Below, in pieces: positions 17,785 to 25,557 of a stretch of 55,582 bases of DNA; position 1 is the first letter of the stretch, and each line of letters begins with the position of its first letter. The stretch lies in the NCBI GenBank assembly GCA_964456515.1, contig CAYVZP010000003.1:1-55582 (forward strand), in the 5' to 3' direction. The DNA comes from Azoamicus sp964456515 (GTDB lineage: Bacteria; Pseudomonadota; Gammaproteobacteria; UBA6186; Azoamicaceae). A program made the translations under genes and the position numbers. The notes below the pieces were generated by a model. That model was not told where the DNA came from. It saw only the letters and a program-made list of their open reading frames with translations, and did no database searches.

Positions 17785-19191
17785 ATGTATTTTAAATGTG
17801 AATATTATAATAAATTTGAAAGATCTCATTTAATCAAAGATCTTAAAATATGTTTTTATAAACAAACGTCGTATTATTTTAAATTGAAAAAATTTAATAT
17901 ATGTGGAAGAGTTTTTAGAAAAAGAGTTATGGGTAAGGCATCTTTTTTATTTTTGAAAGATGTTTCTGATGGGATACAAGTTTATGTATCATCTAATTAT
18001 ATAATAGATTATCATAAATTTATTTCTGATTTAAATATTGGTGATATTATTGGTGTAAGAGGGTTTTTATTTGTTACTAAAACTAATGAATTATCATTAA
18101 AGGCTGTTAAGATTTATATTTTATCAACAAATTTAAAAACTTTTCCAGATAAAATGGTTGGTTTGGTTAATAAAGAAATATGTTATAGATATCGTTATTT
18201 AGATTTAATGGTTAATATTAAATCTAAAGCAAAATTTTTATTACGACATAAAATTATATCATTAATTAGATTATTTTTTTTGAATGATAATTTTATAGAA
18301 GTTGAAACTCCTATTATGCAAAAGATAGCTGGCGGAGCAGACGCAGAGCCATTCAAAACATATCATAATTATTTAGATTCGCATTTATATTTTAGGATTT
18401 CACCTGAATTATATTTAAAAAAATTGCTAGTTGGTGGTTTTGAAAAAGTTTTTGAGATTGGTAAGAATTTTAGAAATGAGGGGGTTTCAATAAAACATCA
18501 TCCAGAGTTTACTATGATTGAATTTTATTGTGCTTATTCAAATTATTCTAAATTAATATTATTAACAGAAAAATTTTTTAGTTATATTATGAGTAATTTA
18601 TTTAATACTTTGATTTTAAAATATAATAATCATATTTTAGATTTTTCAAAAAAATTTATTAAAATTAATTTTATAGATGCAATTGTGTTTTATTGTAAAG
18701 ATTTAACATTGCGTGATGTGTATGATAAACATCAAATGATTAAATTTTTATTAAGTAATAATATTAGCGTTGATGAAAAATATGATTTATATGATTTGCA
18801 GTGTAAGATTTTCGATAGATTTGTTGAAAGTAATTTGATTCAACCAACATTTATTATGCATCATCCTATTGCTATTTCGCCTTTATCGAAAGAATCTGAT
18901 ATATTAATTGATTGTGCTGAAAGATTTGAATTATATATTTGTGGCAAGGAAATAGCTAATGGTTTTTCTGAATTAAATGATCCTTTAGAACAAAAAAAAA
19001 GATTTATAAAACAATTGAATGGTAAAGATTTAGATAAATATTATGATAGTGATTATATTAATGCTTTGGAATATGGGTTACCTCCATCTGCTGGTGAAGG
19101 TATAGGTATAGATAGATTGATTATGTTATTTACTAATTCACAATCTATTAAAGATGTTATATTATTTCCATTAATGAAATTTAAGGATTAA
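17785..19191 (+). CDS. lysS: lysyl-tRNA synthetase, class II
   Basis: Charges tRNA-Lys. The N-terminal OB-fold anticodon domain (GRVFRKRVMGKASFLFLKD) leads into the class II core: motif 1 around FIEVETPIMQKIAGGADAEP, motif 2 FRNEGVSIKHHPEF, and motif 3 GLPPSAGEGIGIDRL near the C-terminus. HPIAISPLSK is also diagnostic. At 468 residues it is shorter than the 505 of E. coli, mostly at the N-terminus. It starts 13 bases after prfB and is cotranscribed with it. Confidence 0.95.
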   Translation: MYFKCEYYNKFERSHLIKDLKICFYKQTSYYFKLKKFNICGRVFRKRVMGKASFLFLKDVSDGIQVYVSSNYIIDYHKFISDLNIGDIIGVRGFLFVTKTNELSLKAVKIYILSTNLKTFPDKMVGLVNKEICYRYRYLDLMVNIKSKAKFLLRHKIISLIRLFFLNDNFIEVETPIMQKIAGGADAEPFKTYHNYLDSHLYFRISPELYLKKLLVGGFEKVFEIGKNFRNEGVSIKHHPEFTMIEFYCAYSNYSKLILLTEKFFSYIMSNLFNTLILKYNNHILDFSKKFIKINFIDAIVFYCKDLTLRDVYDKHQMIKFLLSNNISVDEKYDLYDLQCKIFDRFVESNLIQPTFIMHHPIAISPLSKESDILIDCAERFELYICGKEIANGFSELNDPLEQKKRFIKQLNGKDLDKYYDSDYINALEYGLPPSAGEGIGIDRLIMLFTNSQSIKDVILFPLMKFKD

Positions 19192-19197
19192 ATAATC

Positions 19198-19455
19198 ATG
19201 TATAAACAATATAATTTTAATAAAATATATTTAAGTTGTAGGCGTGGTATTTTGGAGTTAGATATAATTTTGTTAAATTTTTTAGAAGATCAATATTTTA
19301 CATTAGATGATAGCATGCAAAAAAAATTTATTTATTTACTTAATGAATCTGATCAAAATTTATATTCATGGATTGTTAAAGGGGTGGAAAATGAGATGTT
19401 TATAGATATATTGTATAAAATAAGATTAAATAGTCAAAAAATGAAATTTAATTAA
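19198..19455 (+). CDS. sdhE: succinate dehydrogenase flavinylation factor SdhE
   Basis: Small five-helix protein that promotes covalent attachment of FAD to SdhA. The 85 residues include the essential motif CRRGILELD (RGxxE, residues 14-22), and FIYLLNESDQNLYSWI matches the conserved central helices. The presence of sdhCDAB at 46636-49824 supports the assignment. It starts six bases after lysS. Confidence 0.9.
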   Translation: MYKQYNFNKIYLSCRRGILELDIILLNFLEDQYFTLDDSMQKKFIYLLNESDQNLYSWIVKGVENEMFIDILYKIRLNSQKMKFN

Positions 19456-19463
19456 TAATAATG

Positions 19464-21017
19464 TTATATTAATTTAATTACAGTCTTATATTTACATTTT
19501 ATATTATTATTGTTACTATTATCATTTAATTTGTTTGTTGTATTATGTATTATATAATGATGGTTTTTATATTTTAGTATATCATGTGTAATATTATGTT
19601 TATAGCGTTTAATTATGCGTGGTATATTAATATTAATTTTTATTGATGAATTAAGTAATATGTTAAATGATTTTGTTTTTTTAAGTTTAATTATATTTTT
19701 TATTATAGTTTGTTCTGCTATTATATTATTAAAGTATAAATTTAAATCAGTGATTAGTGATGGTGTTAAGTTTGGTTTTTTATTAATATAATGTTTTTCA
19801 AAAAAAATAATATTATTTTTATTAAAATTAATTAATTTTGTGTTTTTATGTTTATTAAATAAGTTTGATAGTTGAATTTTGTTATATTCAATATATGGAT
19901 TTAAGTTTAATGTTATAATTTTTAAGTTAAAATTATGATTAATATATTTAATTTTTTTATTTTCTTTTGTTTTAACATAATTATGTTTAATATGATTAAT
20001 ATATTTAATTTTATTATTTTTGATATATTTATTAATGATATCTTGTTTAACTTTATTAATATTATGTGTATATTTGTTTTTAAATGTATTTATTTTGAGA
20101 ATATTTATGTTGGTTTTATTATTATCTATTAAATAATAATGTTTATTATTTTTGATTTTTATATTTTTATTAATATTATATAAGTTTATATTAATTAATT
20201 TATTATTATTTAATATATTTTTTATATTAGTTTTAATATTTTTATTTAAATGAGTGTTTTTATTTATTAAGAATAAATGGTTTATATTAATAGTATTAAT
20301 TCTTTGATATAAATGTATGTTTTTTTGATATAATTTTTTTATTTTATTTTTCGATATAAATGTATGTTTACTAATGGTTTTAAATGATATATTTATAAAT
20401 GATATATTTGTAATATTTTTATTATACGGTTTTTCAATTTGATTAAAGTAGAATTGATTTAATTTATTAGGTGGTTGTTTTAAATTAATATACATATTAT
20501 TTGATGAATATTGTTTATATGTTGTTTTTAATTGTGGTTGATTGGTTTCATTTATACAAATATAATTGATTCCATTTTTAATTTTTTTAATTTTTAATGA
20601 TAGTAGTAATTTTTTTTGAAATTTAAACTCATTTAGATTGTTTTGTGTTATAAATTTTTGATATAATTTTATTGAAAATTTTTTATCAGTTATAAAATGT
20701 TTATTAGTTATTATTTTATGTATTATTTCTTTTGTATTAAAAGATGAATATTTTTTGTCTATTTTAATATTTATTAATATTTCATTTAATATTATTTGTT
20801 TAATTTTATGATTTATTTCTGGTATATTAATATTATAACAGTGTTTATTTTGTATGTAGAGTATTATTTTATTTAATTCATTAATATCGATATTGTATTT
20901 ATCTATTTTTAGATTAGTTTTAGTATTAGTTTTATTATCAAAATTTATATTACCACTTATCATTAATGTAATAGATATGATAATTATAGTGATCCAAATA
21001 AAAAATTTTTTAATCAT
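19464..21017 (-). CDS. PpiD/SurA-like periplasmic folding factor (diverged)
   Basis: A 517-residue protein with one N-terminal membrane anchor (FFIWITIIIISITLMI) and a long periplasmic part. The region NKHFITDKKFSIKLYQKFI (about residues 107-125) aligns by eye with the SurA_N-type helix of PpiD (TPAFQVDGKFD...), and KIKKLYQKNIHLYQRINTIN resembles the helix before the parvulin domain. No clear active parvulin core is visible. Composition is extreme: only about three valines and two glycines. I infer a membrane-anchored PpiD chaperone without proven isomerase activity; other SurA-like proteins are possible. It is convergent with sdhE. Confidence 0.6.
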   Translation of the reverse strand: MIKKFFIWITIIIISITLMISGNINFDNKTNTKTNLKIDKYNIDINELNKIILYIQNKHCYNINIPEINHKIKQIILNEILINIKIDKKYSSFNTKEIIHKIITNKHFITDKKFSIKLYQKFITQNNLNEFKFQKKLLLSLKIKKIKNGINYICINETNQPQLKTTYKQYSSNNMYINLKQPPNKLNQFYFNQIEKPYNKNITNISFINISFKTISKHTFISKNKIKKLYQKNIHLYQRINTININHLFLINKNTHLNKNIKTNIKNILNNNKLININLYNINKNIKIKNNKHYYLIDNNKTNINILKINTFKNKYTHNINKVKQDIINKYIKNNKIKYINHIKHNYVKTKENKKIKYINHNFNLKIITLNLNPYIEYNKIQLSNLFNKHKNTKLINFNKNNIIFFEKHYINKKPNLTPSLITDLNLYFNNIIAEQTIIKNIIKLKKTKSFNILLNSSIKININIPRIIKRYKHNITHDILKYKNHHYIIHNTTNKLNDNSNNNNIKCKYKTVIKLI

Positions 21018-21039
21018 GTTATATAATTAATAATCTGTG

Positions 21040-21113
21040 CGGAACGGACGGGACTTGAACCCGCAACCCCCGGCGTGACAGGCCGATATTCTAACCAATT
21101 GAACTACCGCTCC
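21040..21113 (-). tRNA. tRNA-Asp (anticodon GTC)
   Basis: 74 bases. The acceptor GGAGCGG pairs with CCGTTCC, discriminator G. The anticodon loop CTGTCAC gives GTC, and the T arm reads GCGGGTTCAAGTCCCGT. It is close to E. coli tRNA-Asp throughout. CCA is not encoded. It lies 14 bases downstream of tRNA-Val on the same strand. Confidence 0.96.
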
Positions 21114-21127
21114 TATTAAAAAAAAAA

Positions 21128-21200
21128 TGGGTGCTGAGGGATTTGAACCCCCGACCCTCGCCGTGTAAAGGCGGCGCTCTGCCAGCTGAGCTAAGCACCC
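21128..21200 (-). tRNA. tRNA-Val (anticodon TAC)
   Basis: 73 bases. The acceptor GGGTGCT pairs with AGCACCC, discriminator A. The anticodon loop TTTACAC gives TAC; the outermost pair of the anticodon stem (C-A) is mismatched. D arm and T arm (GGGGGTTCAAATCCCTC) are regular. CCA is not encoded. Forms a tandem with tRNA-Asp. Confidence 0.94.
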
Positions 21201-21250
21201 TTTTTCAATAGATTATAATTATATTTTAATTTTGTCAATAATTTTATATT

Positions 21251-21559
21251 TTATTCTGTTAGAATTTTTTTTAATTTATTATTATTATATAAATTCATTA
21301 TTATATCTGTTCCACCTATTAATTTTGTTTTATAATATATTTGTGGAAATGTGGGCCAGTTTGAATAGCTTGGTAGAGTTTGTCTTATTTTAATGTTATC
21401 TAATACATTTACATAGGTATAATTAAGATCTAATGAATTAAAAATATGGATTATTTGTGCCGAAAAACCACACATTGGTGATGTCGGAGTTCCTTTTATA
21501 TATATTATTAATTTATTATTGTTAATTTGATTTTGTATTATATGTGTTGTGTTTGTCAT
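21251..21559 (-). CDS. grxD: monothiol glutaredoxin (Grx4 type)
   Basis: Carries or transfers [2Fe-2S] clusters with glutathione. The 102 residues include the CGFS active site (SPMCGFSAQ, about residues 27-35), preceded by IYIKGTP, and the later WPTFPQIYYKTKLIGGTDI (glutathione-binding TFPQ and GG). Length matches the single-domain family (about 110). In a cell rich in Fe-S enzymes (SdhB, NosR) it would support cluster assembly. Confidence 0.94.
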   Translation of the reverse strand: MTNTTHIIQNQINNNKLIIYIKGTPTSPMCGFSAQIIHIFNSLDLNYTYVNVLDNIKIRQTLPSYSNWPTFPQIYYKTKLIGGTDIIMNLYNNNKLKKILTE

Positions 21560-21659
21560 AGTTTTGTTTTTATTTTTATTTTAATAACTTAATGTTATTA
21601 AATCAATTGTATTGTTTTTTACTTTTTTGTATATTTTTATAAAAAATGTTGTAATATTT

Positions 21660-23261
21660 ATGTATAATAATTATATTTTTGTAACATCTGCATTACCATA
21701 TTCTAATGGTTATTTGCATTTAGGCCATATTCTTGAATTTATACAAACAGATATATGGGTAAGATATAAAAGAGAGGTTGGTTTTAAATGTTTTTATTTT
21801 TCTGGAATAGATGCACATGGTACTCCAATTATGTTAAAAGCTCAAAATGAGCATATTTCTCCTGAAACATTGATTAATAGATATTACTTGGCTTATAAAA
21901 AAGATTTATTTAATTTTAATATTAATTGTAATAGTTTTTATTCAACACATTCATATGAAAATGAAATGATATCGAAAAAATTTTTTTTAAAATTATATGA
22001 AAAAAAATTTATTTTTATTAAAGAAATTTATCAGTTTTATGATTTTAATTTAAACGTTTTTTTACCTGATAGATATGTTATTGGAAAATGTCCTAAATGT
22101 TTTGCATTAAATCAATATGGTGATATATGTAGTAAATGTTGTGCTAGTTATAATGCATTTGATTTAATAGATCCTTTATCTAAATTAAGTGGTGTTAAAC
22201 CTGAAAAAAAACAAACGAAACATTTTTTTTTTCATTTAAATAAATTTAATAGTTTTTTAAAAAAATGGTTTAATATAAGTTTATCACAAAAACAAATATC
22301 AAATAAATTGTTAGAGTGGTTTAATAGCGGTTTAGTTAGTTGGGATATTTCAAGAGATTTTCCGTATTTTGGTATTAAAATACCTGGCGAATTTAATAAG
22401 TTTTTTTATGTATGGCTTGATGCTCCTATAGGCTATATTTCTAGTATTCAAAATTTTTTTTTAAAGTATAATATTAATATATTTAATTATAACGTTTTTA
22501 ATTTGTATCATTTTATAGGTAAAGATATAATTTATTTTCATGCATTGTTTTGGCCGGCAATATTAAAAGGCGTGGATTTTATATTACCAAAAAAAATTTT
22601 GGTTCATGGTTTTTTAACAGTTAATGGATTTAAAATGTCTAAATCTAATAATACATTTATTCTTGCTAATGATTTTATTAAACAATTTAATGCAGAATAT
22701 TTAAGATTTTATTTAGCATATAAATTAAATAATAATATTGTTGATATTGATTTTAATTTTTTAGATTTTTGTAATAAGATTAATTCTAATTTAATAAGTA
22801 AATTTTTAAATATTATTAGTAGAACATCTAAAATAATAATTAATAATTATAATTATATGTTATCAAGCAAATTAAATGAGAGTAATTTATTTAATGATTA
22901 TTTAAATTTAAATAAAATTATAATGATATATTATGATACGTTGAATTATTCTGGTATTATACGATTGATCATGAAATATAGTGATAAAATAAATATATAT
23001 ATTGATAATCATAAACCATGGAAATTATGTAAAGATTCTGTTACTTATCGTATGGGGCAAGAGGTTTGCACAACAGCAATAAATCTTTTTTTAATTTTAT
23101 TGATGTTCTTAAAACCTATTATGCCAAAATTGGTAGATAATATTCAATGTATGTTTGTTGATTTTAGGTTTTATGGGATTGTTTTAAAAAAACCTGTATT
23201 AAATATTAAAATTGAAAAATATAAACACGTGGCGTCAAGAATACATGATTTAAAAAAATAA
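21660..23261 (+). CDS. metG: methionyl-tRNA synthetase
   Basis: Charges initiator and elongator tRNA-Met. From ATG 21660 (MYNNYIFVTSALPYSNG) it has 533 residues; the frame extends upstream to 21612, but those hydrophobic residues do not belong to the family. Class I motifs are YLHLGH (HIGH type, about residues 21-26) and FKMSKSNNTF (KMSKS). The connective peptide retains a four-cysteine zinc knuckle (CPKC and CSKC). The C-terminal tRNA-binding domain of E. coli MetG (677 residues) is absent. Confidence 0.95.
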   Translation: MYNNYIFVTSALPYSNGYLHLGHILEFIQTDIWVRYKREVGFKCFYFSGIDAHGTPIMLKAQNEHISPETLINRYYLAYKKDLFNFNINCNSFYSTHSYENEMISKKFFLKLYEKKFIFIKEIYQFYDFNLNVFLPDRYVIGKCPKCFALNQYGDICSKCCASYNAFDLIDPLSKLSGVKPEKKQTKHFFFHLNKFNSFLKKWFNISLSQKQISNKLLEWFNSGLVSWDISRDFPYFGIKIPGEFNKFFYVWLDAPIGYISSIQNFFLKYNINIFNYNVFNLYHFIGKDIIYFHALFWPAILKGVDFILPKKILVHGFLTVNGFKMSKSNNTFILANDFIKQFNAEYLRFYLAYKLNNNIVDIDFNFLDFCNKINSNLISKFLNIISRTSKIIINNYNYMLSSKLNESNLFNDYLNLNKIIMIYYDTLNYSGIIRLIMKYSDKINIYIDNHKPWKLCKDSVTYRMGQEVCTTAINLFLILLMFLKPIMPKLVDNIQCMFVDFRFYGIVLKKPVLNIKIEKYKHVASRIHDLKK

Positions 23262-23270
23262 ATATATTAT

Positions 23271-23840
23271 TTATTTAAAATTTAATTTTGTGGTATTATA
23301 ATAATGGTATCTACATAATGGTATATATGATTTTTTATTTATATCAATTTGATTTCCATGAACGATTTTTTTATTATTATTAAATTTGGCATTCATGATT
23401 GCTTTTTTACCACAATTACATATTGTTTTAATTTCTACTATTTTATCAGCAAAAGAGAATAAATATTTAGTTGCATTAAATAATTGTGATTTAAAATCAG
23501 TTCGTAGTCCATATGTAAAAACTGATATATGTAATATATCTACAATGCATATTATTTCATATATTTGTTTTTTTGCTAAAAATTGCACCTCATCGATTAA
23601 TATATGTTTTGGTTTTTTTTTAAGATTTTTTATATATTTGAAAATGTTAGTATGTTTTAATAGTATTATTGCTTGTTTTTTTATACCAATTCGTGATATG
23701 ATTAATCCATCTTTATTTGCTATGTATGGTATTAATATTATTGTTTCAAAGTTTTTTTCGTCGTTTTTATATTTATGTTGAAGTAATAATGTTGTTTTTC
23801 CAGCATTCATTGTTGAATAATAGAAATATAATTTTGCCAT
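23271..23840 (-). CDS. tdk: thymidine kinase
   Basis: Phosphorylates thymidine to dTMP using ATP (salvage). The 189 residues show Walker A STMNAGKT (about residues 9-16), Walker B HILIDEVQF, and the zinc lasso cysteines CNCGKK and CRYH. Its retention in such a reduced genome suggests that thymidine is taken from a host or surroundings. It is convergent with metG. Confidence 0.94.
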   Translation of the reverse strand: MAKLYFYYSTMNAGKTTLLLQHKYKNDEKNFETIILIPYIANKDGLIISRIGIKKQAIILLKHTNIFKYIKNLKKKPKHILIDEVQFLAKKQIYEIICIVDILHISVFTYGLRTDFKSQLFNATKYLFSFADKIVEIKTICNCGKKAIMNAKFNNNKKIVHGNQIDINKKSYIPLCRYHYYNTTKLNFK

Positions 23841-23852
23841 AATAGTTTTATA

Positions 23853-24818
23853 TTATAATATGTTATATATTTTATGATTAATGGTTGTTAACATTGATGT
23901 TTGGTTGATATTAATTTCATATATATTACATGTTGAAAGATTTTTTATTATATATTCTTCACTAGTTATAATTTCATCTATTAAATTTAATTTTATAGCA
24001 TCTATTGCATACCAATATTCACCTGTAGATATTTTATTTATATTAATATTTTTGCGATGATTTTTTATAAAATTTTTAAATAAAATGTGCGTTGCGTGTA
24101 ATGATGTTATAAATTTTTTTCTTCCATATGATGTGTTTTCACCTATTAAATTTAATGTACTTTTATAATTACCAGATGTATGATATTCTATATTAATGTT
24201 ATGTTTTTTTAATATTTGATTAAAATTAGGTATTATTCCTAATACACCAATTGATCCTATAATTGCAAATTTAGAAGCGATTATTTTATTTGCAACTGAT
24301 GCCATCATATATCCACCGCTTGCCGCAATTAAATCTACAGATATTATTAACGATATATTATTGTTTTTTAATCTTATTAATTGTGATGCTGCTAATCCAA
24401 AATGATTAACCAATCCTCCAGAACTATTTAATTTTATAAAAACAGAATCATTTTTTTTTGCTGTTAAAATTATTAATGATATAATTTCTTGTAATTTTTT
24501 ATTTAATTTAAATTGTATATCTGTATTAAGATCTATTATAAATATATTTTTGTTTGATGATTGTCTGGTATTGTTATATGTTTTTTTTAATACTTTTGTT
24601 ATTTTTTTTACTTCTGTTTTATTATATATTTTTTTTATTAAAAACAATTGTTTGTTTTTATAATAGTTGTTTATATTTTTAATAACATATGTTGTATTGT
24701 TATTATATATTGAAATTAATATAATAAACATTATTAATAATAATAATATAATTATTATAGTTATTATAGTTATTGATTTTATTATAAATAATATATAATT
24801 GATTAATATATTTTCCAT
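23853..24818 (-). CDS. sohB: SohB-type inner-membrane protease (S49 family)
   Basis: Membrane-anchored serine protease of the signal peptide peptidase A family. The 321 residues begin with two hydrophobic segments (about 5-60). The S49 domain has KLNSSGGLVNHFGLAASQL, the nucleophile region VDLIAASGGYMMASVA (Ser in ASGG) and the catalytic-base lysine in SGNYKSTLNLIGENT. Order and spacing follow E. coli SohB (349 residues). It is divergent from mlaA; the longest reading of mlaA would overlap its start. Confidence 0.92.
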   Translation of the reverse strand: MENILINYILFIIKSITIITIIIILLLLIMFIILISIYNNNTTYVIKNINNYYKNKQLFLIKKIYNKTEVKKITKVLKKTYNNTRQSSNKNIFIIDLNTDIQFKLNKKLQEIISLIILTAKKNDSVFIKLNSSGGLVNHFGLAASQLIRLKNNNISLIISVDLIAASGGYMMASVANKIIASKFAIIGSIGVLGIIPNFNQILKKHNINIEYHTSGNYKSTLNLIGENTSYGRKKFITSLHATHILFKNFIKNHRKNININKISTGEYWYAIDAIKLNLIDEIITSEEYIIKNLSTCNIYEININQTSMLTTINHKIYNIL

Positions 24819-24870
24819 TATATTTATTTTACTGTGTTGGTTTTTTTTTTTCTATAAGTGTGTATTTTAT

Positions 24871-25530
24871 ATGAGATGTATTTTTATTTTTGGTCTGTGT
24901 TTATTTTCCTTTGAATTGTTATTTTTGTTAGAAAACAAGCATCAGGCTGTTGATTGTTTTAATCGACGAATATATTCTTTTAATAGAGGTGTTGATAAAA
25001 TTTTATTAGATCCATCAGTTGTTTGTTATATGAAGATTATGCCAGATTTTTTTAAAAAAAATTATAATAATTTTTTTAAAAATATTTTTGAAATAAAAGA
25101 TATATCTTTTATATTATTTTATTTTAATTTTAAAATTAATTATTATAAATGTGTTCGAATTATTATTAATTCAATGTTTGGATTATTTGGTATGTATGAT
25201 ATATCATGTGTTTTAGGTATGATATCATGTAATATTTTATATGACAGATTTATAAAATGTTATAAATCTATATTTTTAATATTACCTATAATTGGTCCTT
25301 GTACTATATCTGGTATTTTTGTTTTATTGATATCTCAAATATTTAATCCATGTTTATATTTTATAGATGATGTTTTTATTTATTATTTTTTTGAAATAAT
25401 TAATAAAAAAAGTGATTTAATGTTTGATGGTAATTTTTTTTATAATACAATGACTGATGGTTACGCTTTTTTAAAAGATGTTTATTTTCAAAATAATGTG
25501 TTTTTTTATAGCAATGCTGTGTTTTATTAA
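24871..25530 (+). CDS. mlaA: MlaA (VacJ) phospholipid-transport outer-membrane protein
   Basis: Removes mislocalised phospholipids from the outer leaflet of the outer membrane as part of the Mla pathway. From ATG 24871 it has 219 residues: a hydrophobic signal, then AVDCFNRRIYSFNRGVDKILLDP (family DxFNRxxxxFN...D), IIINSMFGLFGMYDIS, LPIIGPCTISG and the C-terminal YAFLKDVYFQNN. An upstream ATG at 24799 would add a second hydrophobic stretch and overlap sohB by 20 bases. No convincing lipobox cysteine is present although MlaA is usually a lipoprotein. Confidence 0.88.
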   Translation: MRCIFIFGLCLFSFELLFLLENKHQAVDCFNRRIYSFNRGVDKILLDPSVVCYMKIMPDFFKKNYNNFFKNIFEIKDISFILFYFNFKINYYKCVRIIINSMFGLFGMYDISCVLGMISCNILYDRFIKCYKSIFLILPIIGPCTISGIFVLLISQIFNPCLYFIDDVFIYYFFEIINKKSDLMFDGNFFYNTMTDGYAFLKDVYFQNNVFFYSNAVFY

Positions 25531-25557
25531 TTATTATTATTTTATGTTTTAAATATT

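Noticed and set aside
24799..24870. Longer mlaA start at 24799
   Set aside because: It would add a second hydrophobic stretch before the signal peptide and overlap the start of sohB.
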